From the NCBI RefSeq assembly GCF_023715145.1, contig NZ_JAMBNP010000006.1, positions 1-64,000 of the forward strand: 64,000 bases of DNA, read 5' to 3'. Every line of letters starts with the position of its first letter. The stretch's first letter is position 1. Both the position numbers and the translations under genes were made by a program. The DNA is from Paenibacillus glycanilyticus. Lineage in GTDB: Bacteria; Bacillota; Bacilli; Paenibacillales; Paenibacillaceae. The notes under the pieces are model-generated. The model ran no database searches. It was not told the origin of the DNA and saw only the letters and a program-made list of their open reading frames with translations. This document shows, piece after piece, positions 27,107 to 36,799 of this stretch.

Positions 27107-28909
27107 TCAATCTCCTTTCGCGTCTAAAGTATCTGATGGTTCCTCGGGTTTAACCGAGAACTGGGGCATCGGCAGCCTCAGCGTCGCTTTCATGCCGCCC
27201 AATTCACTGCGGGCGACGGACACGCCATACTCGGCGCCGAACCGGATCTGCAGCCGGCGGTGAACGTTCAGCATGCCGGTATATTCCATACCCGCGCGCT
27301 GTTTCTCTAAATTCGCTTCGAGCTGCTGAAGGTCGGCGTTCGTTAGCCGCTCGCCGTTATCCTCGACCGAAATGAGCAATTGTCCATCCCGCTCGGACAT
27401 CTTCACGGCGATTCTGCCATCCCTGCGCTTCGTCTCGAGCCCGTACTGGTACGCGTTCTCGATGAACGGCTGCAGGATAAGCCTCGGTACCCGCATATCC
27501 CCGCAGCCTTCGGGCAGTTCGCTGAAATCGACGGTAATGCGGCTCTTGGCGAAGCGGATGCTCTGAATTTCCACATATGAACGGGAGTGCTTGATCTCCG
27601 CTTCGAGCGGCACATCATCGGAGCCGTTGCGGGTTATGTATTGGAAATACTCCCCAAGATGCTGGCTGAACCGGATTACGCTGTCATTATCGTGCATCTT
27701 CGCCAAGCGGTATAGGATAAAGTAGGTATTATACAAAAAGTGCGGATTGATCTGCGACTGCAGCTGCTTCAGCTCCGACGTCTGGGCGCGCAGCTTCTGC
27801 TCGTACACTTCCTGGATCAGCACCTTCAAATTGTTCGTCATCATGTTGAATCGTTGGAACAGGTATTGGAACTCATCGCGAGACTTGGGCAGCGGAATCG
27901 GCTCCATCATTCCCGCCTCTACCTTGCGGAATCCGGTAATCATCCGATGCAGCGGCTTCCGGATGAGCTGATACAGCCAGTAAGAGTATGCGATGATAAA
28001 AACGAGCGAGACAAACGACAGCAGCCATAGCAGTATCCGGTATTTGTAGATCGGACCGAGCAATTCGACCGATGGCACGTAGGCGACCAAGTAGTAGCCG
28101 AACGTCGGCGAGCGCTTATAGGCGACCAGATAGGAGCTGTTTCCCGCTGAAATTTGCTTATAGCCTTCGTCTGCGCTGTCCTCGGGACGGTTTTTCAAAT
28201 AGTCCGAAAGCTCTTTCGCAAGTACTTCGTCCGTTTGATTGCCGAGGCTCCAGCCGTTCTTCGGATTGACCAGCATCGCTCCCGCGTTCTGGTAGTCGGA
28301 GAAGTTCTGCAGCGACTGCTTCATTGCATCCTGGTTGATCTCGATCGAAAGCGCGAACGTTTCCTTCATGTTCGGCAGATCGGAGCCGGGATAGGCGACC
28401 GCCATGAACAGCCGGTCTTTCCAGTAATAATTGCCGACGCCCCGGAGTTTGGCTACGGAGGCAACAGCCTCATAATCGGGATTAATCGTGTCGCTGATCG
28501 TTTCGTTGCTCGATATCGTCCGCTTCAGCGTCAGAATATGAGCGCTTACGTTTTTGATGTAGAGGCTCGAGTACTTGATCTGCTGCAGCTTGTCCTGAAT
28601 GCGCTGCACCGTCTCCGTCCATGCTCCGATCGACATCGTATTGCTAATAAATGCGGCGTGTTGGATGTCTTTGTCGATAGCATATTGCTGCAGCAGCCCG
28701 CTCATCTGCTCATTTCCTGCCTCAAGCGAGCTCAGGTAGAAATCGACCCGCGACTGGAGCGATTTGGACAGTTCCTCGCGGACGCTCTTCTCGCCCAGCT
28801 GATTCATCCAAAGACCGATTCCGTAGATCGGAGCGACCACAAGCAGGAAGGCTATGATCAGCTTCGGAAATATCGTCATTCTCCGCTGTGCTTTACGAAA
28901 AATCTTCAT
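27107..28909 (-). CDS. Sensor histidine kinase, YesM type
   Basis: Membrane kinase of 600 residues: first helix about residues 15-35, extracellular sensor to about 290, second helix about 293-315, HAMP, His_kinase motif QINPHFLYNTYFILYR, N-box LILQPFIENAYQYG and SVEDNGERL. The ATG at 28909 has AAGGGG nine bases upstream and is chosen over 28942. It lies 39 bases after a truncated GH78 frame that shares its likely promoter, so the remnant may now act as a leader. Confidence 0.92.
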   Translation of the reverse strand: MKIFRKAQRRMTIFPKLIIAFLLVVAPIYGIGLWMNQLGEKSVREELSKSLQSRVDFYLSSLEAGNEQMSGLLQQYAIDKDIQHAAFISNTMSIGAWTETVQRIQDKLQQIKYSSLYIKNVSAHILTLKRTISSNETISDTINPDYEAVASVAKLRGVGNYYWKDRLFMAVAYPGSDLPNMKETFALSIEINQDAMKQSLQNFSDYQNAGAMLVNPKNGWSLGNQTDEVLAKELSDYLKNRPEDSADEGYKQISAGNSSYLVAYKRSPTFGYYLVAYVPSVELLGPIYKYRILLWLLSFVSLVFIIAYSYWLYQLIRKPLHRMITGFRKVEAGMMEPIPLPKSRDEFQYLFQRFNMMTNNLKVLIQEVYEQKLRAQTSELKQLQSQINPHFLYNTYFILYRLAKMHDNDSVIRFSQHLGEYFQYITRNGSDDVPLEAEIKHSRSYVEIQSIRFAKSRITVDFSELPEGCGDMRVPRLILQPFIENAYQYGLETKRRDGRIAVKMSERDGQLLISVEDNGERLTNADLQQLEANLEKQRAGMEYTGMLNVHRRLQIRFGAEYGVSVARSELGGMKATLRLPMPQFSVKPEEPSDTLDAKGD

Positions 28910-28948
28910 TTCGAGCCGCCCCTTGCGCATAAAATTCAACATATGATC

Positions 28949-29152
28949 TCAGTAACAAGCGTGAAGGCTTCCTCTGCTAGAGCATCGATTAATCGAGCTT
29001 GCCGCTCGCCTCAACCTTGCCGCCTTCGTCCGATTCGCCGCTTTCGCTACGCGGAACGTTCTGCGTAAATACGCGCGCTCTTTCTTCGTGACGGACGCCT
29101 CGTCCTTATCCAGCCCTATCCATTTGGCATGCCATTCGCGATTCTCTTCCAT
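28949..29152 (-). pseudogene. N-terminal remnant of a GH78 alpha-L-rhamnosidase
   Basis: A 67-codon frame begins with features typical of the start of GH78 rhamnosidases: WHAKWIGLD, then YLRRTFRVAK and KAARLR. After about residue 47 the similarity ends and the frame closes. It keeps an ATG and a purine-rich ribosome site (AGGGGCGACAGGGG). A full enzyme would be about 900 residues, so nearly all of the gene has been lost. It suggests the ancestral pathway handled rhamnose-containing glycans. Confidence 0.65.
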
Positions 29153-29211
29153 CCCCTGTCGCCCCTCTCAACAGTCCAGCATTTGTGATTGCATACAAAT
29201 CGTACCACCCT

Positions 29212-29228
29212 ATTATAAAGCGCTTTCA
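29212..29228 (-). promoter_or_regulatory. Promoter -10 overlapping a cre-like site
   Basis: The minus strand reads TGAAAGCGCTTTATAAT: a cre-like TGAAAGCGCTTTAT (29215-29228) runs into a TATAAT -10 (29212-29217). No good -35 is visible, as expected for an activated or weak promoter. It would drive the GH78 remnant and the two-component genes and be repressed by CcpA. Confidence 0.5.
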
Positions 29229-29312
29229 AAAAGATTACGACCCAAATCGCTTCGAATCCAAGTGTGCGAAGTTCCAATAAATCAATGATAGGATTTTGTT
29301 GATAGACATGAC

Positions 29313-29349
29313 GAAGGAGCTGCCCGCCTGGGCAGCCCCTTCCGTTTTT
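29313..29349. terminator. Terminator next to the GH-D-like gene
   Basis: Stem GAAGGAGCTGCCC / GGGCAGCCCCTTC with a GCCT loop. The T-run lies on the plus-strand side, but the hairpin directly follows the minus-strand stop at 29351, so it may work in both directions. Confidence 0.6.
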
Positions 29350-29350
29350 A

Positions 29351-31501
29351 TTATCGTACGAGCATAAATCCGATAATCTCGTTAAGTTCATTACCGCTTA
29401 TGCTTACGTTCACGTTTCCGCTATGATCGGAAGCCGACACCTTACTCGTTTCGCGCTCTTCTTGATGACGAAATTCAATAACGGCCTCGAAGACTCCCTC
29501 AATGGTAAGAGCACCGGACGCGAACGGGATACAGGCCAGCTTGGAGCATTGCCGGATATCTTCGTTATCTTGAGAAATAAGCGCCCACTCCCCCGTGAAA
29601 CGAATACCGGACACTTGCGGAAAAGCCATCTCATCACCTGACGCATGCCGTAATGCGAGAGCCGTTATCCTGTCGCCGTCCTGATGGGCTTCCACCCGTC
29701 CCCATGACCTAATGACCGGCTCGCGGCTCACATCTCCGAAATCGGCGTCCAGCCATAACGGAGACCAGCCGCTTCCGGGCCTGCGCCACCTGCCCAGCGC
29801 AAGCCAGCGGAGCCGCTGTGAGTCGGTCATCGCCTTACCGGTACGGTCGGTTGCACCAAGCGTCAAGCCATTGGTGCCGACAACGGCGGTGTTGAGTAAA
29901 ATCTGCTCCAACGTTTCCCAATAATAGCCTGTCGACGTGTTGACCAACATGCCGCGGCGCGCCGCGAGCGCGGACCACATGCAGCGCTGATTGTGCCCAA
30001 GAGCCTCATACTCCGCACTGTCTCCAGCGTCGCCTAGATCATCGATATTGATCACGTCGAAGTGGTCGTGCAGCAGCGGATGCAGCCCATAATAGATGAT
30101 CGCGATATCCGGCTTTGCCTTCTTCGCCGCGTCCGTAATGATCTTGAGCAGTTCCGAGCAAAGCCGTTCTCCCCGCAGTTCCGGACAACGGGGCACGCTT
30201 ACGTCCGGTCCGGGCAAGCCATAGCCGAAATCCAGCTTCAGCGCTGCAGGATTCAGCCGGTTGATGACGGTCCTGGTGCGTTCGGTTAGAAACGATCTGG
30301 TCCGCTCCGAGCTGGGATCTAGGCAGTAATGATAGGACTTGCCGTATATCGGATCGCCCGACCAGCGCCAGAGCCTCGGCTTCCCGTCCACTCCGCACAA
30401 CAAATCCTTATCGGTCAGGCCAAACGCCTCAGGCTGGTCAATCCAGCCGATTGACTGCCATACCGCAATTTCGAAGCCTTCCGCCCGCATATGCGCAACG
30501 TCCCTGTCAAACTCCGGAAACCGTTTATAGTCCGGAATTCCGCTGCTGTCGCAAGTCTCCCAATATTCGTCGAGCACGATCATATCGGCAGGGGCCAATC
30601 GCGAAACCCGTTCCATAATGGCCCTTAGATCAAACTGCCCTTCCTTGAAATCGCCCCATGTACATACAAACGATTTCGCTTGAATGGGCGATTTTGGACC
30701 GCTTACCGGAAAGGTTTGATACAGCCGGTCGTAGACATCGTATCCATTCATCCCCCAGGCAAGTCTGAGCGGTTCGCTCCATCTTCGATTCAGCAGGTCA
30801 GGCGCTTCCCACAAATCCTCCCTGTATAAATACTGCATACAAGAGGTGGCGGATTTTAACTGCAACGATATCGCCGCATCCGGAATCGCTCCGGGTCCAA
30901 ACGACAGCCATCCATCACCGCCACCCATCGCCGCCGCATAAAGCGGCCTCGGATAAGCAGCCGCATAAGACGTTCCCATCGCATCGCCAAAGCTGCCGAG
31001 AGGCAGCAGCGAATCGCCCATATCAAAAAAACGCCAAAAGCTGCGCGTCGGATTCGTGCCTGCGCACGGCAGACAGTACCCTTCCGCCTTCCAGTTCGGC
31101 CAGAAGGGCTTGGCAAGCGATGGTGCGGCCCGGCGCTCCTTGTCCGTCATTTCCTTCGTTCCAAAATAGAGCGCTATAATAGAGGTCGGCTGATGCCACA
31201 CGACTTCCAGACTGGAAAATCGGATTCCCCACGCTTCGGTGTCCACCTGAAGGGAGCCTCTTCCTATCTCACCGAATTCAAGCGCGATCTCATAGCGAGA
31301 ATCCGAAAGCGTTGACACATTCGAGATAACCGCATCCGTATAATAAGTCTGTCCGTATTCATCCGAGAGCTCAAACGAAGGCAGCAGACTTCCTTGCCAC
31401 ACGATGCGGCCATCCCGTTCAAGTACGGCCTGGTCCTTATCCGTATTCCAACAAAAAAACATTTGTTGCGCAGCGATCTTAAAGTCCGGCAATGGAATCA
31501 C
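29351..31501 (-). CDS. Clan GH-D-like glycoside hydrolase (alpha-galactosidase superfamily)
   Basis: Cytoplasmic protein of about 716 residues with an N-terminal beta-sandwich, a central TIM barrel and a C-terminal beta domain. In the barrel, ADMIVLDEYWE begins an early strand, ALKLDFGYGLPG carries the Asp that serves as nucleophile in GH27/GH36/GH31-type enzymes, and NIDDLGDAGD is a candidate acid/base segment. The best start is GTG at 31501, five bases behind AGGGAGG; an ATG at 31528 is possible. Substrate is unknown; alpha-galactoside or another alpha-glycoside is expected from the clan. Confidence 0.7.
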   Translation of the reverse strand: MIPLPDFKIAAQQMFFCWNTDKDQAVLERDGRIVWQGSLLPSFELSDEYGQTYYTDAVISNVSTLSDSRYEIALEFGEIGRGSLQVDTEAWGIRFSSLEVVWHQPTSIIALYFGTKEMTDKERRAAPSLAKPFWPNWKAEGYCLPCAGTNPTRSFWRFFDMGDSLLPLGSFGDAMGTSYAAAYPRPLYAAAMGGGDGWLSFGPGAIPDAAISLQLKSATSCMQYLYREDLWEAPDLLNRRWSEPLRLAWGMNGYDVYDRLYQTFPVSGPKSPIQAKSFVCTWGDFKEGQFDLRAIMERVSRLAPADMIVLDEYWETCDSSGIPDYKRFPEFDRDVAHMRAEGFEIAVWQSIGWIDQPEAFGLTDKDLLCGVDGKPRLWRWSGDPIYGKSYHYCLDPSSERTRSFLTERTRTVINRLNPAALKLDFGYGLPGPDVSVPRCPELRGERLCSELLKIITDAAKKAKPDIAIIYYGLHPLLHDHFDVINIDDLGDAGDSAEYEALGHNQRCMWSALAARRGMLVNTSTGYYWETLEQILLNTAVVGTNGLTLGATDRTGKAMTDSQRLRWLALGRWRRPGSGWSPLWLDADFGDVSREPVIRSWGRVEAHQDGDRITALALRHASGDEMAFPQVSGIRFTGEWALISQDNEDIRQCSKLACIPFASGALTIEGVFEAVIEFRHQEERETSKVSASDHSGNVNVSISGNELNEIIGFMLVR

Positions 31502-31528
31502 CTTATCCTCCCTGTTCATCTCACGCAT

Positions 31529-31795
31529 ATGTATATTGCTCTATCTTGACGGACGCGTGCGCGGGTGGAATCGCGATCGTCCTTCCTTCTATATTGAATG
31601 GTGGCCCAGACCATGGATATGGTCATTTAATGATTTATCTTGCATTTTCATATCCGATTTTCCGGTAAAATCTTGAGAGCGCGGATCATGTATGGAGGGA
31701 TAATCCGGTCCACCATCAAGAAAGGCACCCAAAATGGATGCCTTTCTTGATGAGGTGCGGTTCGGGACGAGTATAATTGGCCGAAGCAAGCCTAT
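31529..31795. other. Spacer with hairpin between GH-D-like and GH2 genes
   Basis: No gene. A hairpin at 31716-31750 has a perfect 12-bp stem (TCAAGAAAGGCA) but no T-run; it may still end or protect the GH2 message. The rest should hold the promoter of the GH-D-like gene, which I cannot pinpoint. Confidence 0.5.
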
Positions 31796-34273
31796 TCATT
31801 CATGCCTGACACAAGGCAGCGTCCAATTTGCTGAAGCCAGCCCTGGAGTCGAAGCCTCAATTGTAATCGCTCCTGGCTCCCTTCCCGCCCGCACGACGGC
31901 GGCGGCGATTCCGCGGTAGGCGCGGCAGCCTGCGGAACGGTAGCTCTCGCTGCTCGTCACGTCCGCCGAGTAAACGCCTAGCAGGCTTCCGCTGCCTTCT
32001 ACCGTGACGGAAATCAAATGCGCAGCGTCAGGCACAAGTTGGCCACCCTTGTCGACAACAACGATTCGCAGCTCCGCGAAGTCCCGTCCGTCCGCGGACA
32101 ACCGTTCGCTGTCGCAGCTCAGTTCCAGCCGCGCCGCTGACCCTGCAGTAACCAGCGTGTCCTGGCATACTTGATGCCCTCCGTTCAGGCCGACGGCAGT
32201 GAGCATTCCGGGAACATAGTCGACGTCCAGCTCGATCGCGCGGTAGCTCTCCGTATCCTTCGCCAATACTCCGAGCGAACGCCCGTTCAGGAACAGCTCC
32301 GCCACATCGCAATTGGTGAAGACGTATACCGTCTTGCGCTCGCCTTCGTTCCAATTCCAGTGAAGCTGCGAATTCATGTAGGCGTACGTTTCGCCGGCAG
32401 CGGGAACGGGTTGCTTGACGGCGAGGCGAACGAACGGCTCATCGTCCCAGATGCTTCGGCGGTAGTAGTACTCTCCTCGCGGTGTGCCGACCGAATCGAC
32501 GAGCCCGAACCCCCAACCGCGGCGCCCTCCCGCAAGCGCGGAGATATCGAACGTATTGCCCAGCGCGGAGTCCTCGCCGAGCACGTCGGCGCCTTCTCCC
32601 AAATAATCGATGCCGACCCACAAGAATTGGCCGATGACGTAGCGATTCTGCATAATGCGCTTCCAATGCTCCGGCTCGAACTCCGTCTCGGAGCCGAGCA
32701 GAGCCCGCTCCGGGCGCTCGGCGTGTAAATGTTCGTAGTACGCGTCGCCTTCCCGGCTGGCAACATAGTTATACCCCGGCACGTCCACCAGATCCATGAT
32801 GCCTTCCCGCAAGCGCAGCAAGTGATTGCCTTCCGCGCATACGGTCACGGGCCGGGTGTCGTCCTCCTCCTTGCAGATTTCAACCATCCTCCGCAAGATT
32901 GGGATTCCTTCGTCGAAATAGAGATCCGGAATTTCGTTGCCCACGCTCCACATGATGACGCTCGGATGGTTGCGATCCCGCCGCAGCATCGCCCGAAGGT
33001 CGGTCTCGTACCATTGGTCGAAGTAAAGATAATATCCGTAGGCGTTCTTGCCGTACGGCGAGTCCGAATAACCGCGGTCCCAGCCTAATCGCCATTCATC
33101 GAATGCTTCGTCCATGACCATTATTCCGAGGTAATCGCACGCATGATAAAATTCCGTCGGGAAAGGGTGATGCGACGTGCGGACCGCATTGCAACCGGCT
33201 TCCTTCAACATGGCCAGCCTGTTCGCCCATGTATGCGTCTGAACCGCACCGCCGAAAATCGCCGCGTCCTGGTGCAGGCAGACGCCTTTGATTTTCGTCT
33301 CGACGCCGTTCAGCTCGAAGCCGTTCCCGGCAGTAAACGATAACGTGCGAATGCCAAGCGGGGTCAGCGCATCGTCAGTTGGCTCGTTCTCGACGAACAG
33401 AACCGAACGAACCCGGTACAGATTCGGCTGATCCGGACTCCAAAGAGCGGGGTTGGTCACGCGCAGCCGCTGCTCGAACCGATGTTTGCCGAACTGCGGC
33501 ACGATCGTCTCCGACTCGGCTACGGCCACCTCGCGGTCTTCCGGATCGAGGATCGTCGTTCTTAATCGACAGTTCTTGCTAATCTCGTTATTGTCCGCCA
33601 TTCCGTTCCCTTGCCAGACAAAAGCGTTCCACTTCGTCTCGGGATAACGCCCCACGGAGACGTTCGTTGTGACCGATATCGCGGCGCTCTCGGAGTCGAT
33701 GGACTCCGTTTTGGCAACCACGCCCCATACGTCAATGTGCAGGGGGGCTGTGACGATCAACTGCACGCGGCGAAACAGCCCGTTTCCTTGATAGGATCGG
33801 CCAAATGGCTGCAGAGAAGCGTCCACCTTGACCGCAAGGACGTTCTCCTCCCCGGCGGGACGATGATGAGGCGTAAGATCATACCAGAATGGCGTAAATG
33901 CGTAGGGATGCGTCCCCAGGCAGCGACCGTTCACCCACACCTCGGCGTTCATCGCGGCACCGTCAAACATCAGGTAACGTTTGCCGTCGACATGCCGCTG
34001 CGGAGAAGCGAACGACGTTCGGTACCATAAGACGCCCGAGCGAACGTACCCGTTCGCCGGATAGGCGGCATCGAAATCCGACTCCGCCGAAGCGTCGTGC
34101 GGAAGCTGTACGATCCGCCATGCCGAGTCGTCATAGAAGGCTGCTTCCGCGCCCGGAGCGTCCCCCGCATGGCAGCGCCAATTGTCCATTAAAGATGTAA
34201 TGCTGCGGTAACCGGTGCCGTCAAGCATCCGCTCCACGTACGAGATGGTAGATTCTAATCTTCTATAGGTCAT
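31796..34273 (-). CDS. Glycoside hydrolase family 2 (beta-galactosidase/beta-glucuronidase type)
   Basis: Enzyme of about 825 residues with the GH2 order: N-terminal sugar-binding sandwich (about 60-200, ending near YRTSF and HHRPAGEENVL), immunoglobulin-like domain (about 205-320), TIM barrel, then C-terminal beta domains like DUF4982 and an invasin-like Ig fold. WSVGNEIPD contains the acid/base Glu and LLGSETEFE the nucleophile Glu. No signal peptide. ATG at 34273 follows GAAGGAGT; the frame is open further upstream into the previous gene. It lies 41 bases after the beta-helix gene. The exact beta-linked sugar (galactose or glucuronate) cannot be decided. Confidence 0.85.
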   Translation of the reverse strand: MTYRRLESTISYVERMLDGTGYRSITSLMDNWRCHAGDAPGAEAAFYDDSAWRIVQLPHDASAESDFDAAYPANGYVRSGVLWYRTSFASPQRHVDGKRYLMFDGAAMNAEVWVNGRCLGTHPYAFTPFWYDLTPHHRPAGEENVLAVKVDASLQPFGRSYQGNGLFRRVQLIVTAPLHIDVWGVVAKTESIDSESAAISVTTNVSVGRYPETKWNAFVWQGNGMADNNEISKNCRLRTTILDPEDREVAVAESETIVPQFGKHRFEQRLRVTNPALWSPDQPNLYRVRSVLFVENEPTDDALTPLGIRTLSFTAGNGFELNGVETKIKGVCLHQDAAIFGGAVQTHTWANRLAMLKEAGCNAVRTSHHPFPTEFYHACDYLGIMVMDEAFDEWRLGWDRGYSDSPYGKNAYGYYLYFDQWYETDLRAMLRRDRNHPSVIMWSVGNEIPDLYFDEGIPILRRMVEICKEEDDTRPVTVCAEGNHLLRLREGIMDLVDVPGYNYVASREGDAYYEHLHAERPERALLGSETEFEPEHWKRIMQNRYVIGQFLWVGIDYLGEGADVLGEDSALGNTFDISALAGGRRGWGFGLVDSVGTPRGEYYYRRSIWDDEPFVRLAVKQPVPAAGETYAYMNSQLHWNWNEGERKTVYVFTNCDVAELFLNGRSLGVLAKDTESYRAIELDVDYVPGMLTAVGLNGGHQVCQDTLVTAGSAARLELSCDSERLSADGRDFAELRIVVVDKGGQLVPDAAHLISVTVEGSGSLLGVYSADVTSSESYRSAGCRAYRGIAAAVVRAGREPGAITIEASTPGLASANWTLPCVRHE

Positions 34274-34314
34274 GTTGCAAGACTCCTTCGCAAGGTCTCT
34301 CTGGTAATCCGCTT

Positions 34315-35469
34315 CTATTTCTCCACAATGGCCCGGAAACGATCTGCTCCATCCGCCAGCCAAATGTCTCCCGTCTGCCTGCCCGCTCCCATATCGCGTA
34401 TAAGATTGTCCTTCAGCTCATTGTCAACGGACCCGGCGTTCACGAAAAATCCGAATCCGTCGTTATCCTCGATCACGTTGCGGAGCCACTTGTTGCGGTT
34501 CGCCCCATTGGACGTTTTCTCCGGGCGGTAATAAACGCCGCCATTCCCGTTGCAGCGTATGACATTGTCGGCGAACCGATTGTCAGAGTCTTTATGTCCG
34601 ATCGAGATGCCGGACACGGCGTTATGCTCCAGCACGTTGCGCTCGAACTCGCCGAACTGGACGCGCCAGCAGATGAACAGCCCCGCCGTGCCGTTGCCGC
34701 TGCACGTATTGTCCTTGACGCGAGAGGATTGAGAGCCGGCGCCGGGATGCAGCCCCGATCCGCTGCAGCCTCGAACGTCGCAGTGAAGCACCGAGATATT
34801 TTCGGTAATCTGCCAGCTAATGCCATCTCCGTTGAAGTCGCGCACGAAGACGCGCTCAATCATGCAATCGCGCGCCTTCCTCAGATAGATCCCGCCCGCT
34901 CGGCAGCCGCCGATCGGCTCGTTGGCTGCCTTGTTACCGTCGATTGCAAGGTCGCGCACGCGAACCTGCTCAACGTCCACCGCCTCGATAATTGAGCAGG
35001 CATTCGTTGCCATGCCGCCGTCGTCCGACCGGTAATCGCGCTCCAGGTACCGGTCGAAGCGCAGCACATGGCCGTCCACCGCCGTGACGACAGCCGTGCT
35101 TTCATCCCAACCCCATTTTTGCGAATCGTCGAAAATCTGCAGGCCCATCCCCACGTGGAAGCCGCTCGGGTCCGCCACCTCTACGCGCAGCTCGCCGTAG
35201 TCCGCGTCGACGATGAAAAAGCTCTTGAAGCCGTCCGTCTTGCGCAGTACCGTCTCCGGTCCGGCGCCGGCCAGCGTAACCCGGTCCGTCAACCGAATCG
35301 GTCCGTACACGTCATACACTCCCGGTTCCAGCCGCACGATGCCCCCGCCATGCCTGGTCGCTTCATCTACCGCCGATTGAACGGCCATGGAGGTGAAGCC
35401 CGGATAGTCGCTTTGCGGGCCTCCCGCAGTCACTTCGATCGTACGATTGCGCAGCATCGGATCTCTCAT
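34315..35469 (-). CDS. Right-handed parallel beta-helix protein (pectin lyase-like fold)
   Basis: Protein of 384 residues, no signal peptide. After an N-terminal capping segment with AVQSAVDEATRHGGGIVRLE, it has successive coils with Asn ladders (NISVLHCDVRGCSGSGLH, NRFADNVIRCNGNGGVYY, NKWLRNVIEDNDGFGFF), the pattern of PL/GH beta-helix proteins and carbohydrate epimerases. I see no family-specific catalytic motif, so activity (lyase, hydrolase or binding) is open. Position between the GH88 and GH2 genes supports a role in the same glycan pathway. Confidence 0.75.
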   Translation of the reverse strand: MRDPMLRNRTIEVTAGGPQSDYPGFTSMAVQSAVDEATRHGGGIVRLEPGVYDVYGPIRLTDRVTLAGAGPETVLRKTDGFKSFFIVDADYGELRVEVADPSGFHVGMGLQIFDDSQKWGWDESTAVVTAVDGHVLRFDRYLERDYRSDDGGMATNACSIIEAVDVEQVRVRDLAIDGNKAANEPIGGCRAGGIYLRKARDCMIERVFVRDFNGDGISWQITENISVLHCDVRGCSGSGLHPGAGSQSSRVKDNTCSGNGTAGLFICWRVQFGEFERNVLEHNAVSGISIGHKDSDNRFADNVIRCNGNGGVYYRPEKTSNGANRNKWLRNVIEDNDGFGFFVNAGSVDNELKDNLIRDMGAGRQTGDIWLADGADRFRAIVEK

Positions 35470-35608
35470 CCCCTACACCCTCTCGTTATGAAAATATTAA
35501 TTGCAGCTCCCGAGACTCAAGGAGCCCCGATCGAAGCACGAAGTCAGTTCTTCCTTACGATGGGATGATAGGACGTCCACCGCATTGCGGAATCTCCGAT
35601 TTCGTCGC

Positions 35609-36799
35609 TTACCAGAACAGTTCCTTGCGTCCCCGCAGCTTCGCGAGCGCTTCTACGAAGAAATAATCGCCATAGATCAGCGATTCGTCTACGTAGACGC
35701 CGCGCGAGTAATAACCTGTCGCATGCCGCAGAAGGCCTTCATGCTCGTCGCCCCATTGCCCATAGCGGTCGCACAGCGACCAAACGATCCGCTCGGCTGA
35801 TATTCGGCACCAAGCGGCGTCTTCGACTGCCGCTACATCGCCTGCTTTCAACAAATCGGCCAGCTCCAACAAACCGGACGCCGCGATCGCCGCGGCGGAC
35901 GAATCTCTCGGCATTAATTCCCGGCCAGCTTCCGGCAGGAAGAAGTCCCAGTAAGGGACGGCGTCTTCCGGCAACCGTGCGACGAAGAACCGGGCGACCC
36001 GCAGCGCGGCCTCGCGATACCGCGCCTCGCCCGTGTACCGATAGCTGAGCGCGAAGCCGTACAGCGCCCAGGAAGCTCCGCGCGCCCAAGCGGAATCCGC
36101 CGCGTAGCCTTGCCCGGCCAGCGCCTCAATCGGCTCTCCTGTCTCCGGATCATAACGGAAAATATGGCATACCGAACCGTCTGGACGAAGAAAATCTCGC
36201 AGGACGGAGTCGGCGTGCCGGATTGCGATATGCTTGTACCGCGGGTCCTTGATCTCGCGACCGGCCCAATGCAGCAGCGGCAAATTCATCAGACAATCAA
36301 TGATCGCCCAGCCGGTATGATCCTCTTCGTCCCAATTCGGCCAGGCACGGATGAACTCGCCTTGCGGATTGTACCTTCCGGCAAGGAGGTTGGCCGCGAT
36401 GAGCGCATGCCGCTTCGCGCCCTCATCTGCCCCGCGCCCTGACGCTTCGGACAGACGATGCTGGGCAACGCTGCTCAAGCTGAACATGAAGCCGACGTCA
36501 TGATGCAGCAGGTCGTAGGTCTGCAGCGTATCCGCTAGCTGCCGTTCGCATGCTTCGGCGACTCGTCGCAATTCCTCATCGCCGTTCTCGCGGTACGCAA
36601 GCCACAGCAGTCCCGGCCAGAAGCCGGCGACCCAGTCGTGCTCAGGCCCCCTGACATAACGCCCGTCTTTCGTCCCGTTCGGAAAGGCGGCTCCGATCGT
36701 CCGGGCGCTCCGCCCGATTTTGGCTTCCGCCCGGCACCAAGCCTCATCCACCCAGCCCAAATCCCATTCCATGCCGGGATTCAATTTCTGCTCTGTCAT
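35609..36799 (-). CDS. Unsaturated uronyl hydrolase, glycoside hydrolase family 88
   Basis: Cytoplasmic (alpha/alpha)6-barrel enzyme of 396 residues, full length for GH88. The family hydrates the 4,5-double bond of unsaturated glucuronate or galacturonate at the end of lyase products, which releases the sugar. Seen motifs: HHDVGFMFS (first catalytic-region Asp), IIDCLMNLPLLHWA (second Asp), QGYAADSAWARGASWALYGF, PRDSSAAAIAASGL and ESLIYGDYFF. It strongly implies the pathway handles lyase-cut uronic-acid glycans, in line with the heparinase II/III gene. Its ATG overlaps the TGA of a lyase remnant (ATGA), so it was once translationally coupled to that lyase. Confidence 0.9.
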   Translation of the reverse strand: MTEQKLNPGMEWDLGWVDEAWCRAEAKIGRSARTIGAAFPNGTKDGRYVRGPEHDWVAGFWPGLLWLAYRENGDEELRRVAEACERQLADTLQTYDLLHHDVGFMFSLSSVAQHRLSEASGRGADEGAKRHALIAANLLAGRYNPQGEFIRAWPNWDEEDHTGWAIIDCLMNLPLLHWAGREIKDPRYKHIAIRHADSVLRDFLRPDGSVCHIFRYDPETGEPIEALAGQGYAADSAWARGASWALYGFALSYRYTGEARYREAALRVARFFVARLPEDAVPYWDFFLPEAGRELMPRDSSAAAIAASGLLELADLLKAGDVAAVEDAAWCRISAERIVWSLCDRYGQWGDEHEGLLRHATGYYSRGVYVDESLIYGDYFFVEALAKLRGRKELFW

